Assembly (NCBI GenBank): GCA_963703085.1
Contig: OY969789.1
Span: forward strand, 1,984,001-2,048,000
Length of the DNA: 64,000 nt
Source of the DNA: DATAEG01 sp963703085
GTDB lineage: Bacteria > Actinomycetota > Actinomycetes > Mycobacteriales > Jatrophihabitantaceae
Direction of reading: 5' to 3'
Both the position numbers and the translations under genes were made by a program. Under the pieces are notes generated by a model. The model was not told the DNA's origin, made no database searches, and saw only the letters and a program-made list of their open reading frames with translations. Positions 8,866 through 16,995 of this stretch are shown piece after piece; the stretch's first letter is position 1, and the number at the start of each line of letters is the position of its first letter.

Positions 8866-9108
8866 CAGCGCCTTCGGGCGCTTGTGGGTCCGCGCGTGGA
8901 CCCACGAGGTACGGGGGACTCACTATGGCGTTGCGATCTGGCCTGCTCGGCTCACCCTGCCCCGGAACCGTGGACAGGTGCCTGGTCGCCTCTGGCGCAT
9001 GGCACCGCCCGCGGTTGCTTGCTGGGTAGGACGGCTCGCCGCCATCTATTCCCCTGTACCAAAGCCGGCTCGGGCCGGGCGCCCCCCCGCGCTCGGTCCG
9101 AGCCGGTT
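8866..9108 (+). ncRNA. candidate structured non-coding RNA with 6S-like rod and own terminator
   Basis: The 445-bp gap between the phosphatase and AI-2E genes is filled with nested secondary structure. A UUCG hairpin lies at 8867-8882 (AGCGCC/GGCGCT) and an 8-bp hairpin at 8884-8905 (GTGGGTCC/GGACCCAC). A long rod at 8908-9060 follows: closing stem GGTACGGGGGA (8908-8918) with TCCCCTGTACC (9050-9060), ATGGCG (8925-8930) with CGCCAT (9040-9045), an open central region, then an apical stem of GGAACCGTGG (8964-8973) with CCGCGGTTGC (9009-9018), GGTGCC (8977-8982) with GGCACC (9001-9006), and CGCC-TCT-GGCG. A terminator closes it. TATGCT at 8854-8859 is a -10-like box. Closing stem, central bubble and long apical arm recall 6S RNA. 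I see no SRP, RNase P or tmRNA signatures. A leader of the downstream gene is the alternative. Confidence 0.5.
9063..9108 (+). terminator. 20-bp-stem terminator at the end of the structured RNA
   Basis: CCGGCTCGG (9065-9073) pairs with CCGAGCCGG (9098-9106). Inside it GCCGGGCGC (9074-9082) pairs with GCGCTCGGT (9089-9097) with G-T wobbles, and the loop is six C. The outer A-T and G-T pairs extend it to 9063-9108. It would stop transcription coming from 8866 before the AI-2E gene at 9229, which argues for a free-standing RNA. Confidence 0.75.
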
Positions 9109-9228
9109 GCATGTCTCCCGAGTGTTGACCTGATCACGGCTGACCCGGCGCTACTCTCGCCACAGCGCCCTGCGTGCGGGCTGTCCAGCCCATCTCTCCC
9201 GTCGACCTGCTTGCAGAGGAGCCCGCCA

Positions 9229-10395
9229 GTGCCGAGTGACCCGTCGCGCGAGCCACCGGCGGTCGTTCGGTCGGTCGCCGGCGAACGGCGCAGCGCAGTC
9301 GCGGCGGTCAGCTGGTCGATGCGTGCCGCGGCGATGTGGAGCATCTGCCTGCTCGCCGTCGCGGTCACCGGTTACCTCTCGTTGCGCGTTCTGGAGAAGG
9401 TCAGCCTGGTGGCCTTCGCGGTCATTCTGGCGTTGTTCTTCACCGCCGTGCTTTACCCGCTCGTCAACAGGCTGACCAATCTCGGACTGCATCGAACCCT
9501 GTCGACATTTGCGGTGATGTTCGGCGGGATCATCGTGTTCGGTCTGGTCGGGTGGTTCGTCGTTGCCCAGATCAGCTCGCACGCTGCGGTGCTCGGCGAT
9601 CAGATCGTCGCGGTGGCCAACCGGGTCACCAGCTGGCTGAAGACCGGACCCTTGCACCTGAAGACCGCCGACATCGACAAGTATCAGACTCAGATCGCGG
9701 ACACGGTCAAGAAGCATCAGGGTGAGCTGGTCTCGGGTGCCGTCTCCACCGCGAGGACCGTGTTCGAGGTGCTGAGCGGGCTGCTGCTGGCCCTGTTCAG
9801 CACGTTCTTCCTGCTCCGCGACGGTGAACAGATCTGGCAGTGGTTCCTCCGGCTGCTTCCGGCCAACGCGCACGACCGCATCGACGCCGCCGCGCACCGC
9901 GGCTGGCAGACCCTGGGCGGGTACGTCCGCGGTCAGGTGACGATCGCCTTCATCCACGCAGCGACGATCACGGTGTTGCTGTTGATCTTGCGGGTGCCGC
10001 TCGCGGCGGCGTTGGGTGTGACGGTCTTCCTGGGCTCGTTCATCCCGATCCTGGGCCTGACCCTCAGCGGTGCGCTCTGCGTCGGCGTCACGCTGCTCGA
10101 GCACGGCACCGGGGCTGCGATCGCCGTGGCGGTCGCGATCATCTTGCTGGTACAGGCCGAGGGCCACTTACTGCAGCCGCTCATCATGAGCCGGGCCGTG
10201 CATATCCATCCGCTGGCGGTGGTATTGGCCGTTGCCACCGGCACGACCATCTACGGAATCATCGGAGCGCTCATCGCCGTCCCGCTCGCCGCTTTCTCGA
10301 ATTCATTCATCCGCGGGCTGTGGGAACGCCCGCGCGAGCCCGAAGCCGAGGCGCCACCAACGGACGCCGACCCGGATCCGCACCCAACCACCTGA
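9229..10395 (+). CDS. AI-2E family transporter (PerM/UPF0118-like permease)
   Basis: 388-aa polytopic membrane protein. Hydrophobic segments include ICLLAVAVTGYLSLRVL, VAFAVILALFFTAVLYPLV and FGGIIVFGLVGWFVVAQI. After an extramembrane helical region (residues ~120-170) come LLALFSTFFLLRDGEQIW, the conserved GGYVRGQ and a C-terminal bundle with GSFIPILG and IIGALIAVPLAAF. This is the UPF0118/PerM architecture, whose members export small molecules or act as ion antiporters. GTG 9229 is chosen for the ribosome binding site AGAGGAG at 9215-9221; the upstream in-frame extension to 8884 crosses the RNA candidate and terminator. The substrate cannot be inferred. Confidence 0.88.
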   Translation: MPSDPSREPPAVVRSVAGERRSAVAAVSWSMRAAAMWSICLLAVAVTGYLSLRVLEKVSLVAFAVILALFFTAVLYPLVNRLTNLGLHRTLSTFAVMFGGIIVFGLVGWFVVAQISSHAAVLGDQIVAVANRVTSWLKTGPLHLKTADIDKYQTQIADTVKKHQGELVSGAVSTARTVFEVLSGLLLALFSTFFLLRDGEQIWQWFLRLLPANAHDRIDAAAHRGWQTLGGYVRGQVTIAFIHAATITVLLLILRVPLAAALGVTVFLGSFIPILGLTLSGALCVGVTLLEHGTGAAIAVAVAIILLVQAEGHLLQPLIMSRAVHIHPLAVVLAVATGTTIYGIIGALIAVPLAAFSNSFIRGLWERPREPEAEAPPTDADPDPHPTT

Positions 10396-10413
10396 CGCTG
10401 CGCTCAGAACGTT

Positions 10414-10619
10414 CAGCAAGGCGTTCCAGGCCGAACCCAAACGCGACTAGAAGACCGACTGAGCCACCGCCACCGACAACGCTGGTCGGCCACGCGATGC
10501 CAACCAAGCACTCATCCGCAACCGCCGGAACGCAAAGCAAGTACACCGGGACAGCAAAGGCGTTCCACGCCCGTGCCCAGCCCCGAACCAAACGGGACTC
10601 AGAAGGCCGACTCCGCCAC
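10414..10619. repeat. imperfect direct repeat of the 3' end of fadE5
   Basis: 10414-10468 (CAGCAAGGCGTTCCAGG ... GACTAGAAGACCGACTGAGCCAC) resembles 10552-10619 (CAGCAAAGGCGTTCCACG ... GACTCAGAAGGCCGACTCCGCCAC), with an internal gap of about 10 bases in the first copy. The second copy contains the stop and last codons of fadE5 (minus strand). The first is a decayed duplicate between the convergent AI-2E and fadE5 genes. Confidence 0.45.
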
Positions 10620-12431
10620 GTCCATCAGCGTGTTGTCGATGCGCTCGGCGATGCCGCGTCGGGCGGTCAGCTCCGGGAGCACGGTGAGCGCGAAGAATCG
10701 CGCCACCGCGACCTTGCCTTCGTAGAACGACTTGTCCGACTCGGACAGCCCGTTGGACGCGAGCTTGCCGAGCGCGACGGACGCGTGCTTCAGCAGCAGA
10801 TATCCGATCATCAAGTCGCCGACGCTCATCAGCAGCCGGGTCGCATTCTGACCGACCTTGTAGACGTTGCGGACGTCCTCCTGGGCCGAGGTGAGCTGGC
10901 TGATCATCGCCGCCACCATGGCGCCGACATCGGCGAGCGCGACCTGGACAGCCTCCCGCTCCTCCTTCAACCGACCCTCGTCACCGATCGACTCGAGGAA
11001 CTGGGCAATCTCGGCTGACAATGCGCCGAGGGCGGCGCCGTTGTTGCGGACGATCTTGCGGAAGAAGAAGTCCTGTGCCTGGATCGCGGTGGTGCCCTCA
11101 TAGAGGCTGTCGATCTTCGCATCGCGGATGTACTGCTCGATCGGATAGTCCTGCAGGTAGCCCGAGCCGCCCAAGGTCTGCAGCGACTGGGCCAATTGCT
11201 CGTACGCCCGCTCGCTGGACACACCCTTGACGATCGGCAGCAGCAGGTCGTTGAGCGCATCGAGCGCCGCAGTGTCCTGCCCGGCGAACTGCGCCTCCTG
11301 GACCTGGTCCTGGATCGACGCCGTGTAGTAGGCCACCGCGCGCAGTCCCTCGGCGTAGGACTTCTGCAGCATCAGACTGCGCCGTACGTCCGGGTGATGG
11401 ATGATGGTCACCCGCGGCGCGGTCTTGTCGGCCTGCTGGGTGAGATCCGCCGATTGCACCCGCGTCTTCGCGAATTCCAGCGCGTTCAGGTAGCCGGTGG
11501 ACAGCGTCGCCATCGACTTGGTGCCCACCATCATCCGGGCGTGCTCGATAACCCGGAACATCTGTGCGATGCCGTCGTGGACGTCGCCGACTAGCCAACC
11601 GATCGCCGGCTGCTTCTCGCCGAAGGTCAGTTCGCAGGTGGTCGACGCCTTGAGGCCCATCTTGTGCTCGACGTTGGTCACGAAGGCGCCATTGCGCTCG
11701 CCGAGTTCACCGGTCTGCTCGTCGAAGAGGAACTTCGGGACCAGGAAGAGGGACAAGCCCTTCGTGCCCGGCTTCGCGCCTTCCGGCCGAGCCAGCACCA
11801 GATGAATGATGTTCTCGGTCATGTCGTGTTCGGCCGAGGTGATGAATCGCTTCACCCCCTCGATGTGCCACGTGCCGTCCGGCTGTTCGACCGCCTTGGT
11901 GCGCCCCGCGCCCACATCCGACCCGGCGTCCGGCTCGGTGAGCACCATGGTGGAACCCCACCGGCGGTCGACGATGTGCTGAGCGGCCCGCTTCTGCGCG
12001 TCATTGCCGATCTCTTGCAACAGCGCGGCGAAGGCGGGACCGGAGTTGTACATGTGCACCGCGGGGTTGGCGCCCAGGACGAACTCGACGGTCGCCCAAT
12101 AGAGCGAGCGCGGGGCGACGGTGCCGTCCAGTTCGGCGGGAATGCTCAGCCGCCACCACTCGGCGTCCTCCTGGGCCTTGTAGGAGCGCTTGAACGCCTC
12201 GGGCATGGTGACGGAGTTGGTGGCCGGGTCGAAGACCGGCGGGTTGCGGTCGGTGTCGACGAACGAGTCGGCGATCGGCCCCTCAGCCAGCCGGCGCACC
12301 TCGTCGAGGATGCCGCGCGCGGTCTGCTCGTCGATCTCGGCAAACGGGCCGGTGCCAAGGCGCGCGCCGGTTCCGAGCACTTCGAAGAGGTTGAACTCGA
12401 TGTCCCTGAGGTTGCTCTTGTAGTGCCCCAT
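10599..12431 (-). CDS. fadE5: acyl-CoA dehydrogenase, FadE5-type
   Basis: 610-aa flavin enzyme of the long (about 610-aa) acyl-CoA dehydrogenase subfamily, matching mycobacterial FadE5 closely by recall from MGHYKSNLRDIEFNLFEV onward. TMVLTEPDAGSDVGAGRTKA (FAD/substrate region), GVKRFITSAEHD and VEHKMGLKAS follow. YIRDAKIDSLYEGTTAIQA carries the catalytic Glu, and a C-terminal extension holds a second helical region. It catalyses the first step of beta-oxidation of medium- to long-chain acyl-CoAs. The short N-terminal start MGHYKSN is conserved. Two TTACTGRCCGGTA repeats stand just upstream. Nothing suggests partner genes in an operon. Confidence 0.95.
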   Translation of the reverse strand: MGHYKSNLRDIEFNLFEVLGTGARLGTGPFAEIDEQTARGILDEVRRLAEGPIADSFVDTDRNPPVFDPATNSVTMPEAFKRSYKAQEDAEWWRLSIPAELDGTVAPRSLYWATVEFVLGANPAVHMYNSGPAFAALLQEIGNDAQKRAAQHIVDRRWGSTMVLTEPDAGSDVGAGRTKAVEQPDGTWHIEGVKRFITSAEHDMTENIIHLVLARPEGAKPGTKGLSLFLVPKFLFDEQTGELGERNGAFVTNVEHKMGLKASTTCELTFGEKQPAIGWLVGDVHDGIAQMFRVIEHARMMVGTKSMATLSTGYLNALEFAKTRVQSADLTQQADKTAPRVTIIHHPDVRRSLMLQKSYAEGLRAVAYYTASIQDQVQEAQFAGQDTAALDALNDLLLPIVKGVSSERAYEQLAQSLQTLGGSGYLQDYPIEQYIRDAKIDSLYEGTTAIQAQDFFFRKIVRNNGAALGALSAEIAQFLESIGDEGRLKEEREAVQVALADVGAMVAAMISQLTSAQEDVRNVYKVGQNATRLLMSVGDLMIGYLLLKHASVALGKLASNGLSESDKSFYEGKVAVARFFALTVLPELTARRGIAERIDNTLMDVAESAF

Positions 12432-12448
12432 GTCAACGGTCTCCTTGG

Positions 12449-12487
12449 TTACTGGCCGGTACGTCCGAGGATATTACTGACCGGTAA
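12449..12487. promoter_or_regulatory. two TTACTGRCCGGTA repeats upstream of fadE5
   Basis: TTACTGGCCGGTA (12449-12461) and TTACTGACCGGTAA (12474-12487) are direct copies 25 bp apart, 18-56 bp upstream of the fadE5 start. Each has TTAC...GTAA dyad symmetry of the kind bound by TetR-family acyl-CoA-sensing repressors. No TetR gene is adjacent, so the regulator would be encoded elsewhere. Confidence 0.55.
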
Positions 12488-12557
12488 CTTGAGCAAGCGA
12501 GGACCGTCGAGGCGTACCGCAGCCACGGTTCGGCTGCGATCAGGGGGCCGGCCGACG

Positions 12558-13769
12558 TCAGAAGATGACGCGGAGCCGAATCGTCTCGGGCAGTGCGCGA
12601 ATCTGATCGACGATCGCCTGCGTCACGCCGCCGGCACTGTCGGTGACGACATAGCCCATCTCGCCTCGGGTGCCCAGCGATTGGGCATCCACGTTCACCT
12701 GGTGCTCGGCGAGCAGTCCGTTCACCCGGGCCAACACGCCCGGCACGTTGCGATGCAGGTGGACCAGGCGGAGCCGATTGCCGCGGGCCGGCGGCCCGAT
12801 GTGCGGCACGTTCACGCTGAGCGAGGTGTTGCCCTCGGCCAGGAAGTCGCGCAGCTTCGACGAGACGAAGCGCCCGATGTCGCGTTGCGCCTCCTCGGTG
12901 GACCCACCGATATGCGGGGTGAGGATGACGTTGGGCAGTCCGCGCAGTTCGGAGACGAACTCGTCACCGCGCCCCTTGGGCTCTTCGGGGAAGACGTCTA
13001 TGCCGGCACCGCCGATGTGACCGGACTCGACGTGCCGGCGCAGTGCGCCGTAGTCGACTACGAACCCGCGGGACAGATTGAGGAACAGGCTGCCCGGCCG
13101 CATCGCGGCGAATTCGGCCTCGCCGAAGATGTTCTTGTTGCTCGGCCGGCCGTCGACATGCAGCGTCACCACGTCGGACTGCTGCAACAGTTCGCGCAGG
13201 GTGGCACACGGATGAGCGTTGCCGAGCGCCAGCTTGTCGGCGTTGTCGTAGAACACGACGCGCATGCCGAGGTTCTCGGCCAGCACCGAGAGCTGGGTGC
13301 CGATGTTGCCGTAGCCGACGATCCCCAGGGTGCGGCCGCGGACCTCGTGCGCACCGTCAGCGGACTTGTCCCAGACCCCGGCGTGCATCGCCTCGTTCTT
13401 CTCGGTGAGCCGGCGGGTGAGCGAGATGAGCTCCGCAAGCACGATTTCGACCACCGACCGGGTATTGGAGAACGGCGCGTTGAACACGGTGACACCGTGC
13501 TCGGAGGCGCTCGTCAGGTCGATCTGGTTCGTGCCTATGCAGAACGCGCCGATGCTCAGCAGGTCGGGTGCGGCATCGAGGACTCGGGCGGTAACGGTGG
13601 TCTTCGACCTGATACCCAACACGTGCACGCCCGGCAGTCGCGTAGTCAGCTCGTCCTCGTCCAGCGCCCGATCGAGGGTCTCGACCGAACAGCCGGCATC
13701 ATGTAGCGCGGCGACGGCATCCGGATGAATCTGCTCGAGCAGCAGGACTGAGGTGGGTGCGGCGGCCAC
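12558..13769 (-). CDS. serA: D-3-phosphoglycerate dehydrogenase, E. coli-type
   Basis: 403-aa enzyme converting 3-phosphoglycerate to 3-phosphohydroxypyruvate in serine synthesis. It has the Rossmann motif GIVGYGNIGTQLSVLAENLG, catalytic Arg in LNLSRGFVVD, Glu in FPEEPKGRG and His in LTPHIGGSTEEAQ, with a C-terminal ACT domain (RLVHLHRNVPGVLARVNGLL to RVIF) for serine feedback. Length and spacing match the 410-aa E. coli SerA rather than the longer mycobacterial form with an intervening domain. The start GTG 13769 gives VAAAPTSVLLLEQIHPD. The open frame runs upstream to 14195, but that overlaps the divergent marR and is not conserved. No strong ribosome binding site is seen. Confidence 0.93.
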   Translation of the reverse strand: MAAAPTSVLLLEQIHPDAVAALHDAGCSVETLDRALDEDELTTRLPGVHVLGIRSKTTVTARVLDAAPDLLSIGAFCIGTNQIDLTSASEHGVTVFNAPFSNTRSVVEIVLAELISLTRRLTEKNEAMHAGVWDKSADGAHEVRGRTLGIVGYGNIGTQLSVLAENLGMRVVFYDNADKLALGNAHPCATLRELLQQSDVVTLHVDGRPSNKNIFGEAEFAAMRPGSLFLNLSRGFVVDYGALRRHVESGHIGGAGIDVFPEEPKGRGDEFVSELRGLPNVILTPHIGGSTEEAQRDIGRFVSSKLRDFLAEGNTSLSVNVPHIGPPARGNRLRLVHLHRNVPGVLARVNGLLAEHQVNVDAQSLGTRGEMGYVVTDSAGGVTQAIVDQIRALPETIRLRVIF

Positions 13770-13864
13770 GAGGCAACTGTACGGACGCCGCCAACAGCGT
13801 TGCAGTCCGCCCATCGCAGGCTGGACTTGCGCAAATCCGGGCATTCGCGGGTTATCGTCGCGGG

Positions 13865-14347
13865 GTGACGGAGGAACCGAGGTGGCTGTCCGCCCGCCAA
13901 CAGCGCGCGTGGCGGGCGTACCTGTACTCCAACCGCTTGCTGATGGAACGGCTTGATCGCGAGCTGCAGGCCGCGTACGGCATCGGCCACCCGTACTACG
14001 AGATCTTCGTGAATCTGTCCGAGGCACCCGACCGGGCCATGCGGATGAGCGAACTTGCAGCGGCAACCCGCTCCTCGCGCAGCCGCCTGTCCCACGCTGT
14101 GGCCCGGTTGGAGGAGAGCGGCTGGGTCGAGCGCCGCGAATTCCCCGGCGATCGCCGCGGACAGGTCGCGGTGCTGACCGATGCGGGCTATGCACTGCTC
14201 ACCAAGGCCGCCCGGATCCATGTCGCCGGGGTCCGCAAGTACCTGGTGGATCCGTTGTCGGAGGAGCAGCTGGACCAGCTGGACGCGATCGGGCGGGCCA
14301 TCTATGCAGCTCTTCCTGAAGACGAGTCGGCACTCCCGCTGCCCTGA
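13865..14347 (+). CDS. MarR-family transcriptional regulator
   Basis: 160-aa winged-helix regulator. MRMSELAAATRSSRSRLSHA is the recognition helix-turn-helix, and VERREFPGDRRGQVAVLTDAG is the wing with its usual DRRG-type motif; flanking helices form the dimer interface. It starts at GTG 13865 and diverges from serA across a 95-bp gap, so it may regulate serA or itself. The ligand is unknown. A 16-bp GC palindrome follows the stop. Confidence 0.88.
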   Translation: MTEEPRWLSARQQRAWRAYLYSNRLLMERLDRELQAAYGIGHPYYEIFVNLSEAPDRAMRMSELAAATRSSRSRLSHAVARLEESGWVERREFPGDRRGQVAVLTDAGYALLTKAARIHVAGVRKYLVDPLSEEQLDQLDAIGRAIYAALPEDESALPLP

Positions 14348-14354
14348 ACCGGTG

Positions 14355-14370
14355 GGCGGGCCGGCCCGCC
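14355..14370 (+). terminator. GC-rich palindrome after marR
   Basis: GGCGGGCCGGCCCGCC is a perfect 16-bp palindrome 8 bp after the marR stop, able to fold as a 6-bp stem with a CCGG loop. It is a likely transcription end for marR. Confidence 0.5.
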
Positions 14371-14877
14371 TCAGCGACTCACGTCGAATGCGGCCGACCT
14401 AGGCACCGCCCTCTTGCCCACCGGGGTACGGTCCACACATCCCTGGCAGCGGCGTACCTCGGCTCGGTGACGCTCGGGGGCGAGCAGTACAGAACGATCG
14501 GGGGCTCGCGGTACCCGCTGCCAGGACAGTGCAGGTGCGATCGCGAGACCACTCCATCCAGGCACACCGCACCAGCGAACCGAAGTGGCCGGCGTCGCTC
14601 GGGGGAACGCACCGGCCACCTCGGGCCTTTCTGGGAGGACCTGCGCCGGAGGTGTTCGGGGATGGCACTCGCGGTCGCAGTGGCAGCCGCTGCGCATTGC
14701 CGCAGCTGCGTTTCCCAGAGTCCGCCGGGTTTTTCAGCGCTGCAACCAGTGGCTGACAGCATCCGTACAGGATTGACCCAGCGCGGTGTCCAGCCGCCCT
14801 CGCACCGCCTTGTCGAGGGGGACTAACCTGGCCATAGGTGAAAGCAATCGCCTCCACACCCGCACTACCAGGAGACG
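14371..14877. other. 507-bp intergenic region without a supported gene
   Basis: Several open frames overlap here on both strands, but none has a ribosome binding site, domain or consistent third-position GC. One hairpin stands out: GTGGCCGG (14585-14592) with CCGGCCAC (14612-14619). A TTGTCG hexamer (~14811) lies ahead of the katE leader, but no good -10 is seen. A short RNA could lie here; I cannot support one. Confidence 0.4.
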
Positions 14878-16992
14878 ATGATGCCCACACGTCGTACGCC
14901 CGACCAGAAGGCTCCGAAAGCAGTCAGCCCGACCGGTGCCACCCCCGCCGACGCCACTGCGGGCGATGTCCGCGCTCAAGCAGGGCAATTCCTCACCACG
15001 GCGCAGGGTGTCCGGCTGCCGGATACCGATCACTCGCTCAAAGCCGGCGACCGTGGACCGACGTTGCTCGAGGACTTCCACCTCCGGGAGAAGATCACCC
15101 ACTTCGACCACGAACGCATTCCGGAGCGGGTGGTGCATGCCCGCGGTGCAGCCGCCCACGGCGTCTTCGAGTCGTACGGGACGGCGAAGTCGGTCACTCG
15201 GGCGCAGTTCCTGGCCGACAAGGGCCGCAAGACGCCGGTGTTCACCCGCTTCTCGACCGTGCTCGGGTCTCGCGGCTCGGCCGATACCGTCCGGGACACC
15301 CGCGGGTTCGCGGTGAAGTTCTATACCGACGAAGGCACGTTCGACCTGGTCGGAAACAACATTCCGGTGTTCTTCATCCAGGACGGCATCAAGTTCCCGG
15401 ACATCATCCACGCGGGTAAACCACACCCGGATCGGGAGATCCCGCAGGCGCAATCCGCCCATGACACGTTTTGGGACTTCGTGTCCCTGCACACCGAGGC
15501 CACCCATCACGTCATGTGGAACATGAGCGACCGGGGTATCCCGCGCTCCTACCGGACGATGGAGGGATTCGGCGTCCACACTTTCCGGCTGGTGAACGCC
15601 AAGGGCGAGTCGAGCCTGGTGAAGTTTCACTGGAAGCCCGTCGCCGGGGTGCATTCCCTGGTGTGGGAAGAAGCGCAGATCGCTGCCGGGGTCGACCCTG
15701 ACTTTCACCGGCGGGACCTGGCCGACGGCATCGAGTCCGGTGCGTTCTTCGAATACGAACTCGGCATTCAGGTGATGCCCGACGACGGGACCGACAGCTT
15801 CGAGGGCATCGACCTTCTGGACCCGACCAAGATCGTCCCCGAAGAGCTCGCGCCCGTTCAGCTCATCGGTCGGCTGACCCTCGACCGGAACCCGACCAAC
15901 TACTTCGCCGAGACCGAGCAGGTCGCGTTTCACACCGGCAACCTGGTCCCGGGCATCGAAGTGACCAATGATCCGCTGATGCAGGCGCGGTTGTTTTCCT
16001 ATCTGGACACTCAGCTCACCCGGCTCGGCGGACCGAACTTTGCCCAGCTGCCGATCAACCGCCCGCACGCCCCGGTGAACGACATGCTGCGCGACGGGAT
16101 GCATCAGACCGCGATCCACACCGGGATCGCGCCGTACCGCCCGAACAGCCTCGACGGCGGCGAACCGCTCACCGCCGCCGACGACGAGGGTGGCTACGTA
16201 CAGGTGCCCCGACCGATCGAAGGCACTCCGGTGCGCAAGGCACCGGCCTCATTCGACGACCACTATTCGCACGCCACAATGTTCTATCGCAGCCTGACTG
16301 CATTGGAGCAGGCGCACATCGTCGAGGCGTTCACTTTCGAACTCAACAAGGTCTTCGAGCAGACCATCAAGGAACGCGAGCTTGCCGTTCTGGCGAACGT
16401 GGACGCCGACCTGTGTGCGCAGGTTGCCGACGGGCTGGGCCTGCCGGCGCCCAGCGGCCAGCCCGCCGAGGACATCGTCGTCTCCGGAGCGCTGACGCAG
16501 ATCCTCTCGGCACCCGGGCCGATTGCCGGGCGAAAGATCGGCGTGGTCGCCGATGCGGGTTCGGATTTCGCCGGCATCGAGAAGCTGCGTAAGGCACTCG
16601 ACCGGCTGGGCGCTTCCCTGCTGGTGATCGCACCGAAGGGCGGGACGCTGCGCCGTGGCCGTCAGGAACTGGTTGCCGATCGGACTCTCGACACTGCCCG
16701 CTCCATCGAGTTCGACGCGGTGGTGGTCGCGAAGGGCACCGCGCCCTCGACGAACATCAAACTCGTGATCCTGTTGCAGGAGGCGTACCGGCACTGCAAG
16801 GCGCTGGCCGCGTGGGGTGACGGTGCGACCCTTCTGGAAGCCGCCGGCATCGCCATCGACGACCCGGGCGTCGTCGTGGGCGACTCGATGGTGAAGGCGT
16901 TCTCCGACCAACTGGTGGCGGCGGTGGGGCTGCACCGAGCGTGGGAGCGGGCCACCGCGGTCATGGCGTCGGCGGTGCCGCCCGCGGTGTGA
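14878..16992 (+). CDS. katE: large-subunit monofunctional catalase (HPII type)
   Basis: 704-aa clade-2 heme catalase that converts H2O2 to water and oxygen. The distal His is in RVVHARGAAAHG (about His87), the distal Asn in DLVGNNIPVFFIQDG (about Asn160), and the heme-ligand region is RLFSYLDTQLTRLGGPNF. After about residue 540 a class-I glutamine-amidotransferase/flavodoxin-like C-terminal domain follows (GRKIGVVADAGSDF to the end), diagnostic of the large HPII type. Two ATGs stand together (14878 and 14881) after CAGGAGACG; either may be used. It converges on an ankyrin-repeat gene with a 3-bp gap. Confidence 0.95.
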   Translation: MMPTRRTPDQKAPKAVSPTGATPADATAGDVRAQAGQFLTTAQGVRLPDTDHSLKAGDRGPTLLEDFHLREKITHFDHERIPERVVHARGAAAHGVFESYGTAKSVTRAQFLADKGRKTPVFTRFSTVLGSRGSADTVRDTRGFAVKFYTDEGTFDLVGNNIPVFFIQDGIKFPDIIHAGKPHPDREIPQAQSAHDTFWDFVSLHTEATHHVMWNMSDRGIPRSYRTMEGFGVHTFRLVNAKGESSLVKFHWKPVAGVHSLVWEEAQIAAGVDPDFHRRDLADGIESGAFFEYELGIQVMPDDGTDSFEGIDLLDPTKIVPEELAPVQLIGRLTLDRNPTNYFAETEQVAFHTGNLVPGIEVTNDPLMQARLFSYLDTQLTRLGGPNFAQLPINRPHAPVNDMLRDGMHQTAIHTGIAPYRPNSLDGGEPLTAADDEGGYVQVPRPIEGTPVRKAPASFDDHYSHATMFYRSLTALEQAHIVEAFTFELNKVFEQTIKERELAVLANVDADLCAQVADGLGLPAPSGQPAEDIVVSGALTQILSAPGPIAGRKIGVVADAGSDFAGIEKLRKALDRLGASLLVIAPKGGTLRRGRQELVADRTLDTARSIEFDAVVVAKGTAPSTNIKLVILLQEAYRHCKALAAWGDGATLLEAAGIAIDDPGVVVGDSMVKAFSDQLVAAVGLHRAWERATAVMASAVPPAV

Positions 16993-16995
16993 TCG

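Noticed and set aside
8866..9108. c-di-AMP (ydaO) riboswitch, SRP RNA, RNase P RNA or tmRNA
   Set aside because: None of their conserved sequence blocks is seen, and a strong terminator separates the structure from the next gene.
8884..9228. N-terminal extension of the AI-2E transporter
   Set aside because: It would read through the structured RNA and its terminator; the family start and ribosome binding site fit GTG 9229.
9151..10167. 338-codon minus-strand frame opposite the AI-2E gene
   Set aside because: Gln/Arg/His-rich antisense shadow of a hydrophobic protein.
11664..13706. 680-codon plus-strand frame
   Set aside because: It spans parts of two real minus-strand genes, fadE5 and serA, and has no domain.
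13770..14195. N-terminal extension of SerA
   Set aside because: It overlaps divergent marR and is not conserved in SerA proteins.
14399..14890. 163-codon minus-strand frame before katE
   Set aside because: Low-complexity, Cys/Pro/Arg-rich, no ribosome binding site, overlaps the katE leader.
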